From the NCBI GenBank assembly GCA_002748705.1, contig PDSZ01000026.1, positions 1 to 64,000 on the forward strand: 64,000 nucleotides of DNA, given 5' to 3'. Under the pieces are notes generated by a model, which saw nothing but the letters and a program-made list of their open reading frames with translations, was not told the DNA's origin and made no database searches. The stretch comes from Candidatus Fermentibacterota bacterium (GTDB lineage: Bacteria; Fermentibacterota; Fermentibacteria; Fermentibacterales; Fermentibacteraceae). The translations under genes and the position numbers were made by a program. This document shows positions 17,172 through 26,073 of this stretch, in pieces (within the stretch, counting starts at the first letter, position 1; each line of letters starts with the position of its first letter).

Positions 17172-18280
17172 CACTCACCCCTCAAAGCTGAATACAGTTC
17201 TTTCAGCTTAAAAGCGTGGTTTTCAGGGGAAGAAACTGCAGCGGCATTTTCTGAAGCCTTAATACTCATAACATTCAGGTCGGAAGACACCGCCCTGTCA
17301 AAAACAGCTGCATCTTCAGAGCTGTCATCAGGTTCAAGGAGAAATCCGTTGACTCCGTCCTCCAGCAGCTCCGGAATACCACCTGCAGCGACGCATACTG
17401 GAACAACGCCGCAGAGCATAGCTTCAACAAGAGCCATTGGAAAAGCTTCTCTGCGGGAAGTCAGAACAAAGATATCAGAAGCTGCGAAGAAATCGTTTAC
17501 CGAATTCTGATTCCCTGCGAATTTTACCCGGTCTTCAATACCAAGTTCGCTGCAAAGAGCCTCAGAACGAGTCCTTTCGCTGCCGTCTCCAACAACAAGA
17601 AGAATACAATTCTGACTTCTGCTGCCTGCAAACGAAGCAAACGACCTGAAAAGCCTGGGCAGGTTTTTTACTGCTCTCAAAGCGCCTGTAAAGTTGAATA
17701 CAATGGTATTTCCGGAGATACCAAGCGTCTTCCTTATTCGGGCTCTTGCTTCAGACTTGTTCAACATTGGAGGAGGAACAGGATTGTAAATTACTGATGA
17801 GTTTTTCTCAGTGGTGATACCAGATGCCAGAAAGAGTTCCTGAAGATTTCTGCTGACAAAAATCCTGTGATTTAATCTCCTTTCAGTCCACCTCTCAAGA
17901 AGTTTTTGAAAGATTCCTCCAGGGGGATGTCTTCCATGCTCAGTGGCAACCAGTATGGTGTTCCTGCTCCATGCAAGTGCCGCTATATATCCGGAAATCG
18001 GAAGATGAGTGTGTACAGCATCAGGGTTCACCTCATTTATGATTTCCTTCAGTTTCTTTGAAGCAGAAAACACTTTTCTTGTTCTGTAGCAGAGAGAATC
18101 GTGAATTACGACTTTTGAGGAAAGCCTGGAAGCAAGAAACATTCTTTCCGGTTTAAGTGGCACGATATGAGGAGTTACCCCCACAGCAGCCAATGCGTTA
18201 CATGAGTTTACAAGTACGGTCTGGGCACCGCCGATATCCAGAGTGTTGATTACAAACAGTATCCTGCCCTGGCTCATCAT
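17171..18280 (-). CDS. Glycosyltransferase family 4 protein
   Basis: A 369-residue GT4 enzyme. The N-terminal motif is INTLDIGGAQTVLVN, then DAVHTHLPISGYIAAL and ATEHGRHPPGG. In the C-terminal domain LVVGDGSERTR and VKFAGNQNSVNDFFAASDIFVLTSRRE lead to EAFPMALVEAMLCGVVPV, a textbook E-x7-E nucleotide-sugar-binding motif. It transfers a sugar from a nucleotide donor, probably on the cytoplasmic face. Two ATGs in tandem open the gene; the second (18277) has slightly better ribosome-site spacing. Its stop overlaps the start of the next glycosyltransferase. It lies 44 bases downstream of a third GT4 gene, so all three may be cotranscribed. Confidence 0.9.
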   Translation of the reverse strand: MMSQGRILFVINTLDIGGAQTVLVNSCNALAAVGVTPHIVPLKPERMFLASRLSSKVVIHDSLCYRTRKVFSASKKLKEIINEVNPDAVHTHLPISGYIAALAWSRNTILVATEHGRHPPGGIFQKLLERWTERRLNHRIFVSRNLQELFLASGITTEKNSSVIYNPVPPPMLNKSEARARIRKTLGISGNTIVFNFTGALRAVKNLPRLFRSFASFAGSRSQNCILLVVGDGSERTRSEALCSELGIEDRVKFAGNQNSVNDFFAASDIFVLTSRREAFPMALVEAMLCGVVPVCVAAGGIPELLEDGVNGFLLEPDDSSEDAAVFDRAVSSDLNVMSIKASENAAAVSSPENHAFKLKELYSALRGE

Positions 18281-18324
18281 AAACCCTTCAAAAACAGAGA
18301 ACTAATCAAAATCCTGCTGCTGAA

Positions 18325-19419
18325 TCAGATTCTGCCCATAGACCTTAACAGATCCGTGTATATCTTCTCAGCGTTACCGGCCATTTTGCCTAACCCAAAC
18401 TTGTTCAGAACAGTCTCTCGTCCGGTCATTCCCATCTCTGATGCCATTACAGGGTTATTCCTGAGCTGTTCCAGCCTTTCAGCAAGCTGCTCTGAGGAAA
18501 ACGGAGGAACAAAGAATCCTGTTTCTTCCTCAACTACTATCTCTCTGTTGGCTCCATTGTCTGAGCAGACCACAGGCAGCCCGCAAACCATGTACTCCAT
18601 GATACTGTTGGAAATGCCTTCTCCGAACACAGACATCATAACTGCAGCGTGAGCTTCAACAAGATATGGTATCACTTCCCCTGTCTTCCCTGGAAAAACC
18701 ACCGTTCCTGTTGAAATCAGATCACCTGCTCTTGCCATGAGCTCATCCATCTGAGGCCCTGAACCCAGACACACACACCTGAACTGCCCTGGTCCGTGTT
18801 TTTTTTCAAGGAGCCGTGCAGCTTCAATGTAGCTGGGATAATCCTTCCTCTCGGCCATCCATGCTGCCATTACAACTGTGAAAGGCCCTGGCCGCTCAGC
18901 AACAGGAACAACTGTGACTCCATTCATACGGGACTCTTCAAAACCGTTATAAAGCACTTTGGCCTTATTCGGATCAATATTCCAGGCCTTGATCCCAGCA
19001 TAGTTGTTGGCAAGGGCGAGATTGCCAAGACGGGCTGAAAGAAGAACCGGAATCCGTCGTCTCTTCATCCCCTCAAGTCCGCCAAGGCGAATGCTTCCTG
19101 AGATATGAGGTATTCCAGTAAGGCGGCAGGCAGCAAATGAAGAAAAGGATGACATCCAATCCCAGGAGTGAACAACATCAGGCTTAACTTTTCGAATGTA
19201 GGATATGTACTTGAAGAGAGGTGAAATATCTTTTGTGAATTTTCTTTCGTGAATAACAAGATCTATTCCTGCAGCAGTAATCTCCCTTGCTGTGGCCCCG
19301 CCTGCCATGCTCCATATATGTGGTTCCCACTGATCTGACAGGGATCTGGAAAGCAGTGAAACCTGCCTCTGTATACCTCCTCTGCCAAGATCGCTGAGAG
19401 CAAATACCACCTTTCTCAT
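18325..19419 (-). CDS. Glycosyltransferase family 4 protein
   Basis: A 364-residue GT4 enzyme. The first strand reads VVFALSDLGRGGIQRQVSLL, the N-terminal glycine-rich acceptor/donor loop of this family; DVVHSWDWMSSF and SIRLGGLEGMKRRR follow. The C-terminal half has CVCLGSGPQMDELM, VVFPGKTGEVIPYLVEAHA and GEGISNSIMEYMVCGLPVV, which contains E-x7-E. It is the first gene of the minus-strand run 18325-13107 (three glycosyltransferases, sulfotransferase, heparinase). GGAGAAG lies upstream of its ATG. A 7-base hairpin (TCCAGGG with loop TTCAAG) sits just upstream at 19431-19450 and could lie in its leader. Confidence 0.88.
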   Translation of the reverse strand: MRKVVFALSDLGRGGIQRQVSLLSRSLSDQWEPHIWSMAGGATAREITAAGIDLVIHERKFTKDISPLFKYISYIRKVKPDVVHSWDWMSSFSSFAACRLTGIPHISGSIRLGGLEGMKRRRIPVLLSARLGNLALANNYAGIKAWNIDPNKAKVLYNGFEESRMNGVTVVPVAERPGPFTVVMAAWMAERKDYPSYIEAARLLEKKHGPGQFRCVCLGSGPQMDELMARAGDLISTGTVVFPGKTGEVIPYLVEAHAAVMMSVFGEGISNSIMEYMVCGLPVVCSDNGANREIVVEEETGFFVPPFSSEQLAERLEQLRNNPVMASEMGMTGRETVLNKFGLGKMAGNAEKIYTDLLRSMGRI

Positions 19420-19887
19420 CAGTATTCTTCTCCAGGGTTCAAGCCCTGGAATAAGCCAGGGTGATTGCCTGCAAAGCAGTGTTTTCTTCTCAGAGTCAAA
19501 TAGTTCAGTTCATGAAGGGATATAATGGAAACGCTCCTTAACAAAAGGCTGTGCCGCTACTGCCGAAGGCTTCCAGTACAGGCACAGGATGCTCCTGTAT
19601 CCTGGAAGCGTACAACAGGCTCTGTCCCGCAGGCTGAGCTTTAAGAAAATATACCTGCTGCTTAACAACATGGAAACCTGGACAGCGGATCAATTCACAG
19701 ACAGGTGCAGACCCAGGCATAGAATGTCACTGAAAACACCATTCAGCTCAGACAGTTCTCTGAAACCGATACTGCAGTTCTTAGCGAAAACGATTCACGA
19801 AGGGTTAACGGAAATACTGCCTTAGTTCATGAAGGCAGCAGTCAGAGCGGTGAATACATTCCAATGACCTCTTACAGGTTCTGTATC
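19420..19887. other. Gene-free stretch between glycosyltransferase and (alpha/alpha)6-type protein
   Basis: These 468 bases hold no open frame that I would call a gene on either strand. I see a short hairpin at 19431-19450 (7-base stem) close to the start of the glycosyltransferase at 19419, and a 12-base direct repeat AGTTCATGAAGG near 19510 and again near 19825. The stretch must contain the promoter for the minus-strand operon that begins at 19419. Confidence 0.5.
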
Positions 19888-21129
19888 TCAGAGATCGGCA
19901 ACTGACCTGACATACTTGCTGATAGCTCTGAACATCCATGCCTGACTCCACCTGAGATAAATGGTTTTATTCAGTCTGCCGGATTTCTTTCTCAGATGAA
20001 AACTTGAGGTTCGACGGTTCCAGAGTCTCTGAACAGCCGATTCAAGTACCTGTTCTGCAAGACTGTGAAGCTCCGGTGAGAACCGTTTGAGCGCAATAAA
20101 AGTAATTGCCGCCTGGGCATAGGTATGGGGATCCTCAGGGTAAAAGGAATCGCTTCTCTGCATAGGCAGCCCTTCAGATGTAAACAGGAACTTTCTGTAA
20201 AACTCAAGACCTCTGGAAATTGATTCGTCCCATTCAGATGTATCAAAGAGTCCGGATACCTCTTCAAGCACCTGAAGAATAAATCCTGTGTGCAGATTGT
20301 CTATCCAGCCCCAGTGATCAGCTTCGCCGTACACCCAGGCTCCGTCGCTTCTCTGGCAGGTAACAACGAACTCCACAGCACTACGGGCAAGATCAAACCT
20401 TTCCGAAGATTTCTCTCCGCCCTGTGATGCAGCCTGGGCAAGGACTCTTGCTGCAAGAAGAGATGCATTGTACACCACAGTTCTGTCAAATGGCGAATAG
20501 CTGAAGCAGACACCTCTGAAATCAGAATGTCTGTGCAGAGAACTCTCTATGAACCGTGCAGCGGCAGCAACGGCCCTCTCACATACACTGTTATCCAAAC
20601 CGTTAAGCGCATCTACAGCAAAAGAGGTGGCAACCGCTGTAGGAATCCATGAGGAAACCATAAACGCTCTGCTCTGCCAGGGAAAGTTGTATCCCCATCC
20701 TGCTTCGCTGCTGAACTCTGCATTCTCTATCAGGTCAGCATTGGTTCTGCAGTCAGAGAGGGCTATTTCATCCCTGGACAAGCCGTTGAAAACAGGTGAA
20801 CCGTCAGGTCTGGAAGCAGTAAGCAGAAGCATCTGCCTCAGTTCATTTATAAGTTCCGTCTGCTGTGGAAGCATATCACGAACGCCGGAGAGAAACAGAG
20901 AAAGGGCTTTGGGATTCACCCCCTGCCTTACTCCAAGAAGCGGCCTCAGGTTCAATGGTGACCGCTTTACAACCTGCTGCTGTACAAGTCTCCAGAAACG
21001 GGATTTGCCAAGAAGCCAGCTTGAACGGTTTGTGTTAAGACCGTCGTAAGGGTCTGCTCCGTAAAACTCCCTTTCAACAGCATCATTCAGAATAGTTCTG
21101 CCTGTTTCAGCCAGCTTGCCGGCATTCAT
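19888..21129 (-). CDS. Unknown (alpha/alpha)-barrel-type protein of polysaccharide locus
   Basis: A 413-residue cytosolic protein without a signal peptide. Repeating helical hairpins with alternating Trp-rich turns (GWGYNFPWQSRAF near residue 143, SDGAWVYGEADHWGWIDNLHTGF near 265, DPHTYAQAAITFIAL near 335, KTIYLRWSQAWMFRA near the end) suggest an alpha/alpha toroid. This fold is shared by prenyltransferase-like, glycoside hydrolase and epimerase-like proteins. Such proteins turn up in exopolysaccharide loci but their reaction is not established, so I assign none. The gene stands alone on the minus strand, with 468 bases downstream and almost 500 upstream free of genes. AAGGATGGA precedes its ATG. 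Confidence is in the gene and the helical repeat nature, not in function. Confidence 0.65.
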   Translation of the reverse strand: MNAGKLAETGRTILNDAVEREFYGADPYDGLNTNRSSWLLGKSRFWRLVQQQVVKRSPLNLRPLLGVRQGVNPKALSLFLSGVRDMLPQQTELINELRQMLLLTASRPDGSPVFNGLSRDEIALSDCRTNADLIENAEFSSEAGWGYNFPWQSRAFMVSSWIPTAVATSFAVDALNGLDNSVCERAVAAAARFIESSLHRHSDFRGVCFSYSPFDRTVVYNASLLAARVLAQAASQGGEKSSERFDLARSAVEFVVTCQRSDGAWVYGEADHWGWIDNLHTGFILQVLEEVSGLFDTSEWDESISRGLEFYRKFLFTSEGLPMQRSDSFYPEDPHTYAQAAITFIALKRFSPELHSLAEQVLESAVQRLWNRRTSSFHLRKKSGRLNKTIYLRWSQAWMFRAISKYVRSVADL

Positions 21130-21626
21130 CGCATTCCATCCTTTTTCAGTTTAGATACACTGAGCATACCCCATCTGAAAAGGGGTGTATTCAGGTATCA
21201 TAACCCTTCAAGTGGGTAAATCCAGGTCGTTACCGGGGGAATTAACAGGCTCAACGCTTCAGTTCATCAACAACGGCGCATTTTCCATGATCACGATACA
21301 CATTGAGTTTCCTGTCATTCCCGTGTCTTTCTGCAGAACTTCAACCATGCATTGAATGAATTCCGTCACAGGAACATTCATCTCAATTCTGAACAGAACA
21401 GGGCTGTTTCAGGTAAAGAGTGTAGTGCCGCAGTTTGCAAAGCCTGTATTTCAAACGATTATTGCAGCTGGCAACTGATTGCAGAGTTATGAGTTACAGT
21501 GCATCTGCCCACAGAGCAGGCCTGTTTGCTGACTTATGCCGTACGGCAATGAGTTTTCGAATATCGTTCAGCTATTATACTTTCACTTTCCCCAAGTCTG
21601 CAGCAGAAAGCAGGTATGAGAGACAT
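21130..21626. other. Gene-free stretch with both promoters of a divergent pair
   Basis: About 500 bases between the divergent genes at 21129 and 21627. The frame of the downstream glycosyltransferase is open back to 21435, but the added residues look non-coding and have no good ribosome site. On the minus strand a 40-codon frame (21259-21381) can be drawn, without support. I see no repeat, terminator or clear promoter. Confidence 0.4.
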
Positions 21627-22685
21627 ATGAAAAAAAAGCTCCGTTCAGTGGCTCTTGCAGGTCCTCACCCAAAGGCCGGCATTGGAGGAGTCCGAACTGT
21701 ACATGAGAATGTAAGGGATATTCTCAAGGAGGTTCCAGGGCTCAGAATTCTTGACCTGGATAAGGGTCACAGCGCTGAACAGCGGTTTCTTCCAAAGCTC
21801 TGCGAGAGAATTATAGCTGCCATTGCCTGCCGAAAGCAGGCAGGTGAAGCAGATATTCTTCATGTTCAGTTCAACCAGGCCTCAGTTCTTACAGATACCC
21901 TCTGGACAGCAGTTGCAGGTCTGGGAAAAACCAGAATAGTTGCCCATATGCACTGCCACAAAGACGCGCTGCAAACTGCTTCCTCAGCACAGAAGCTGGG
22001 CTGGAAACTCCTTTCAAAACTGGTAGATGCCCTTTTCGTTCTCTCAGATGACATTGCTGAACAATTCAGAGGTTTCCCCTGCGCTGTATACACAGTCCCG
22101 AATTTCGTTGACACCTCTCTCTACCTGCCCACAGAAAAAAAGGAAAAGACTGTACTGTTCTGTGCCAGAATGTGCTCTGACAAAGGCATATGGGAACTGC
22201 TTGATACAGGTGATTTTCTGGAGGAAAAAGGCTGGAATATCAGGTACGCAGGCTCCTTTTCAGAGGAAGAGGAAGAAAAACGGTTTTCCAGCTCTGTGGC
22301 AGCACTGAATAATGTAACATGGACAGGCCCCCTTGAAGGGGAAGCCCTTAGAAAGGAATACCTGCGCAGCGCAGTTTTCATCCTTCCCACAAGAAAAGAC
22401 CTCTTTCCCCTTTCCCTCCTTGAAGCAGGCGCTGCAAGGTGCGCAGTTGTCACAACAGATAAAGGAATAATTACCTCTATTGTGAGAAACGGCATAGACG
22501 GAGTAATTGCCGAAGACTGCACCTCTGATGACCTGAAAAAAGCTCTGGACAAAGTAACAGGCTCTGATAAACTGAGAGAAGAAATGTCAGAAGAGTTCCA
22601 TAACCGTGTTGTCAGGTATTTCTCTGCAGAGGCAGTTCAAAAGCTTCTTCTGAATCTCTATGGTAAAATTCTAAGTACTGAATAA
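21627..22685 (+). CDS. Glycosyltransferase family 4 protein
   Basis: A 352-residue GT4 enzyme when started at ATG 21627, which gives MKKKLRSVALAGPHPKAG, the expected first strand followed by a GGV loop. The frame is open back to 21435, but that stretch looks non-coding. DILHVQFNQASVL and RIVAHMHCHKDAL belong to the N-terminal domain; VLFCARMCSDKGIWELLDTG and DLFPLSLLEAGAARCAVVTTDKG to the C-terminal domain. The last replaces the first Glu of E-x7-E by Asp. It stands alone on the plus strand between two minus-strand genes and is likely part of the same glycan pathway. The family is sure, the start less so. Confidence 0.85.
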   Translation: MKKKLRSVALAGPHPKAGIGGVRTVHENVRDILKEVPGLRILDLDKGHSAEQRFLPKLCERIIAAIACRKQAGEADILHVQFNQASVLTDTLWTAVAGLGKTRIVAHMHCHKDALQTASSAQKLGWKLLSKLVDALFVLSDDIAEQFRGFPCAVYTVPNFVDTSLYLPTEKKEKTVLFCARMCSDKGIWELLDTGDFLEEKGWNIRYAGSFSEEEEEKRFSSSVAALNNVTWTGPLEGEALRKEYLRSAVFILPTRKDLFPLSLLEAGAARCAVVTTDKGIITSIVRNGIDGVIAEDCTSDDLKKALDKVTGSDKLREEMSEEFHNRVVRYFSAEAVQKLLLNLYGKILSTE

Positions 22686-22839
22686 AGCTGTAAAGTAGAA
22701 TTAAAGCAGGCTCGCAGCATTACCTGTCTGCAACCGGTGCAGAACACACAAAAGCCTGCATATCCTTTCAGCAGAATCCTGCATGGTTCAGAAGATGCTG
22801 ACAGAGCAGCCTGCTGCGAACAGCGGCAGTCATTATGTC

Positions 22840-23871
22840 TTATGGCTGAGCGGCAGTTTCCAGACAGTCTGCAATGCAGCGAACAAGTTGCCTTGAACAA
22901 GGAGGTTCAGGGAGAACAGTTTTTCTTTTAACTGTTTTCAGCTTTTCCTCAACATCCTCACTGTTTCTGAGTATCACAAGACTGCCTGACTTCTCCAGAA
23001 AAGCATCAACAGAACCTTCTCTTCCCCGAAAGAAACTGTATGAAGGAACACCCAGCAGTGCCGCCTCTCTTGTAATTGTTCCGCCGCCTCCAATGACCAT
23101 GTCACATGCCCTGACCAGAGAAGGGCCGTTATACATTTTTTCAGGAATAATTACCTCTACAGGCCCCTGGGCAAAGGATTCAGGAAGCCTTTCAGAACCT
23201 CTGGGAAACATTATCAGCTGAACGGAATCAGCTCTGGAAATACACTCCAGTACAGTTTCCATTATATCCTCAGCCTCAGGATTGTGGTAATGCGCAGTTA
23301 CAGCAGGTGGCCTGAGAAGGATGCGAACTGAAGACTCCCTGAGCCCCAGATCCTCTGCTATCTCTCTGGAAGTATCAACAGAATCCAGATAAAGCTGCTC
23401 CTTGAAACCAGGAAATGGCACAACCTTTGAGAGCTTGAGCCCTGCTGATTTACATGCCTCCCGACCTACCGCTTCAGGGAGCAGAATTGATTTACAGAAA
23501 AGGTTGAAGATGGCAGGGTTCACCCACTCGTAGTCGTACATGGTAACACTTGGTATACCCAGAAGAAAAGACGCAACAGGAAGAGCACGGGAACCGTGTC
23601 CGAATGATAAATCAGCTCCTCCACTTCGCCGCATGTGCCTGGCCAGAGCTGCTGCTCTCCGCAAGGTTCCCGCTGCCTTATGAATGAAGCCGGACTGCTG
23701 ACCCTCACCGACAAGGGAGTAATCAAGACCGTAAAGATCCATCAGCGCACATGTAGCTGCTCTTCTGCGAGCGGTGAACACCACAGTATGCCCCCTTGCC
23801 TTCAGCTCAGCTGCCAGGGGCTCCATAACCAGAACATGGGGAGAATTGTCAGCATCAAACCAGAATTTCAT
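22840..23871 (-). CDS. DUF354-family GT-B-like protein
   Basis: A 343-residue protein of the DUF354 family, recognised by MKFWFDADNSPHVL at the N-terminus, then GHTVVFTARRRA, LSFGHGSRALPVASFLLGIPSV, the YDYEWVNP segment, and in the second half MVIGGGGTITREAALLGVPSYSF. The fold resembles the GT-B fold of UDP-GlcNAc epimerases and MurG, and DUF354 genes are common in bacterial and archaeal surface polysaccharide clusters. Its chemistry is not proven. It ends the polysaccharide region on the right. A GGTGA element precedes the ATG, a weak ribosome site. Confidence 0.85.
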   Translation of the reverse strand: MKFWFDADNSPHVLVMEPLAAELKARGHTVVFTARRRAATCALMDLYGLDYSLVGEGQQSGFIHKAAGTLRRAAALARHMRRSGGADLSFGHGSRALPVASFLLGIPSVTMYDYEWVNPAIFNLFCKSILLPEAVGREACKSAGLKLSKVVPFPGFKEQLYLDSVDTSREIAEDLGLRESSVRILLRPPAVTAHYHNPEAEDIMETVLECISRADSVQLIMFPRGSERLPESFAQGPVEVIIPEKMYNGPSLVRACDMVIGGGGTITREAALLGVPSYSFFRGREGSVDAFLEKSGSLVILRNSEDVEEKLKTVKRKTVLPEPPCSRQLVRCIADCLETAAQP

Positions 23872-24139
23872 GATTCACCGCGGTTCATGACATCATTTCT
23901 TTCTCAGCTTTCTTCAGTTGTTTCTCTGACCTGTCTATTCAGATTCGAATCTATTCCCTCGCTCTAATGAAGTCCACAAAGCTTCAGAGCAGACAGCTTT
24001 TTCTTTCATTCACCATCTTCAAGAATATCTTGGCTTTCTCTCTGCATTTCTGTAAAAGCCGCTCTTCCGCTTGCTGAACCTTGCGCACATTTTCCAAATG
24101 CCCAATCTTACCCACTAAGATTAAATGGAAGGAATGCTG

Positions 24140-24760
24140 ATGAGTGATTCTTTTGAGATGCAGAGAAGGTATTTTACAGCTCAGCTTGAAAAGTACAGGC
24201 TCAATCCATCGCTGCACGCTGCAGCAATCAGAGACTGTGAATACTATCTTGATATGCTTGAGGAATGCGGTTCAACAGAAGCCTTCAGGCAAAAGATACA
24301 GCAGACAGGCAACATGCTCTCTGCAGGAAAAGCCTCTGCTGTGGACAGGTTCCGCAACCGTGTATCTGTTTACCATGCGCTTGGGCACCATGAAAAAGCC
24401 GGTGAAGACCGTGATAGAATAGCCGCAGTTGAAGCTGCAGGCTCACATGCTGAACTGAATGCCGTGCTCACAGAGTTTGAGGAAAATTCCTCCAGGGCAT
24501 TGCAGGAGAACAAAGCACTGAGTGCTCTTGGATCTGTGTTCTCAGCACTGTTTCAGCTGTGCACAGACGGCGCCGGCTCCAGTGACCGAGAGCGAAACAT
24601 TGCCTTGTTCAAGGAATACTGGAGGCAGCTTTCAACAGCAGATCCCTCTGTGAACTGGGAAAGGATCATGACACACAAACCCTACCGTGACAGGCTTCCC
24701 TTCACTGATTTTCAGATGAGTTTTCTGGAAGGAGTATTCAGGGAGGTGTGTAATGGATAG
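24140..24760 (+). CDS. Unknown helical protein, first gene of a coupled pair
   Basis: A predicted 206-residue soluble protein of no recognised family. It looks almost wholly alpha-helical, rich in Glu, Ala, Arg and Gln, with heptad-like stretches at about residues 15-60 and 80-120. A C-terminal segment reads WRQLSTADPSVNWERIM and then LPFTDFQMSFLEGVF. No signal peptide or membrane segment is present, so it should be cytosolic. I use ATG 24140 because AAGGA is seven bases before it; ATG 24125 and 24134 are in frame but poorly spaced. Its stop overlaps the next start by eight bases (ATGGATAG) and both share a helical, acidic style, so they likely form a complex. The 267-base gap before it contains no clear gene. 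Confidence 0.6.
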   Translation: MSDSFEMQRRYFTAQLEKYRLNPSLHAAAIRDCEYYLDMLEECGSTEAFRQKIQQTGNMLSAGKASAVDRFRNRVSVYHALGHHEKAGEDRDRIAAVEAAGSHAELNAVLTEFEENSSRALQENKALSALGSVFSALFQLCTDGAGSSDRERNIALFKEYWRQLSTADPSVNWERIMTHKPYRDRLPFTDFQMSFLEGVFREVCNG

Positions 24761-25802
24761 CACTCTGAAACAGATGCTTGACGGATTTCGTTTCTCTCTC
24801 TCCAGTTATGCTTCCAGTTTAGGGTCTGACAATGAAAAACTCGTTAAAGCGGGAAAGCTTCTTGCTCAGCTTGAGAAAAAAGCTGAGAGCGGAGCAGACA
24901 TGGCAACCGTTACAATGGACCCGCTCTTTGGCCAGACTGCGACAATAATAGGAGAACTGGCCAGTGAACCTCCTCTTTCAACGGAAAAGAGGTGCGCAGC
25001 AGCAAATTCTGCAGCAGCTGCAATCCCTTCTGCTTCAGTGGCTGCAGCAGGTTATCACATCACCTTCGATTCCCTGCTTCCTGAGCAGCAGGAAAAACAA
25101 AAGGTTTACTACTCCAGAATCTTTGAAATAGAAAAAAAGGCTGAAAATGCAATTCACTTCAATGCCCTGCTCATGGAAGACTCAGTTCTTCTGGAGATGA
25201 GCAGAACTCCCCTTATTGAAACTGCTGAGAAAGCCCTGGCGGAAGCTGAGGCGGCCTGCTCTCCTACAGCTGTCTATCAGCAGAAGCTTGCCATTGAAAC
25301 CTTTTCCGGCGCAGATACCATTTGCGAGCTTGAGTTTGAGGGAACCAAAATGGCTGAGCTTTCCAACACTGAGCATGCGTGGGATGCCATGTATCTGGAA
25401 GTTATCGGTCTTCTGCCTGGCTGTGCCCAGGCCATAGAGTCATTCGGACCTACAGATGACAATGTGGCAAAGCTTCAGAACAGTCACAGGTTCATGGCAG
25501 AGTTCATGGGAATTACCTGGAATGATGTATTCAAAGATGAAAGATACCTGCTCTTCTGGAATCATGTGTTCTGGCCTAAAGTCCCTGCTGAAAAAAGAGC
25601 TGCCAGAAACATCTTTTCAGCAGAAGAATGGCGTGACATGCTGAAAACAGAGTTCTACGAACCGTTTGTTCAGGGTATTCCAGCTCGTTCTGACCAGTCC
25701 CTTGCAAGGATACGGTTCTGGGAAAAGGTATTTCCATCAGCCTCTGCCCTTGAGCTGCTTGAAACCCCTCCAAGGCCTGAGATTACTCCTTCTGTGAGCT
25801 AG
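24753..25802 (+). CDS. Unknown helical protein, second gene of a coupled pair
   Basis: A 349-residue protein of no recognised family, translationally coupled to the gene before it; GGAGGTGTGTA precedes its ATG. The N-terminal 60 residues and the region around residues 110-190 look helical, with an Ala-rich linker between. The C-terminal third is rich in aromatic residues (FMGITWNDVFKDERYLLFWNHVFWPKV, then IFSAEEWRDM and RIRFWEKVFP). No membrane segment or signal peptide is seen. The aromatic C-terminus resembles that of its partner (WRQL..., FLEGVF), which may mean a shared domain, but this is only an impression. Its stop codon touches the left inverted repeat of a small element at 25801-25964, so an insertion may have set its C-terminus. 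Confidence 0.6.
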   Translation: MDSTLKQMLDGFRFSLSSYASSLGSDNEKLVKAGKLLAQLEKKAESGADMATVTMDPLFGQTATIIGELASEPPLSTEKRCAAANSAAAAIPSASVAAAGYHITFDSLLPEQQEKQKVYYSRIFEIEKKAENAIHFNALLMEDSVLLEMSRTPLIETAEKALAEAEAACSPTAVYQQKLAIETFSGADTICELEFEGTKMAELSNTEHAWDAMYLEVIGLLPGCAQAIESFGPTDDNVAKLQNSHRFMAEFMGITWNDVFKDERYLLFWNHVFWPKVPAEKRAARNIFSAEEWRDMLKTEFYEPFVQGIPARSDQSLARIRFWEKVFPSASALELLETPPRPEITPSVS

Positions 25803-25964
25803 TGTCCTGTCATGCTTCGGATGTGGAGAGTATGCGCAGTTATTATCTGTTCAGTTGAGGGGCAGGTGAGGGCGCATAGCCGGAGGCTATGTAACCGAGT
25901 CTGCAACGCTGCCTGGGCAGATAAGAACAAGCAGAATCCGTCATCTGAGGTTTGACAGGACACC
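25801..25964. mobile_element. Small element with imperfect terminal inverted repeats (MITE-like)
   Basis: The left end GTGTCCTGTCA (25802-25812) is matched by TGACAGGACAC at the right end (25953-25963), giving an 11-base perfect inverted repeat. The similarity continues inward with GATG/CATC at both sides. The interior of about 140 bases holds no gene but contains a tight hairpin CATAGCC-GGA-GGCTATG at 25874-25890. This is the layout of a non-autonomous, transposase-mobilised element or the shrunken ends of an insertion sequence. The left end overlaps the stop codon of the preceding gene. No second copy was seen in the window, and no target duplication is evident. Confidence 0.55.
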
Positions 25965-26073
25965 AGGAAAAAACTTACCTCTGATAAAGACTATCCGACT
26001 CTGTTTCATCAGAAGTATTTCATTGCCGACCGGTCTTTTGTGGCCTCTGATACCCTGCCGACTTCTGTCAATG

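Noticed and set aside
21259..21381. Minus-strand 40-codon frame in the gene-free stretch 21130-21626
   Set aside because: It reads plausibly as protein but is short, has no ribosome site and has no partner.
23984..24217. Minus-strand frame with a helical, charged C-terminal half
   Set aside because: No ribosome site precedes any start, the frame overlaps the beginning of the gene at 24140, and the first half looks non-coding; a 43-codon GTG start is possible but unsupported.
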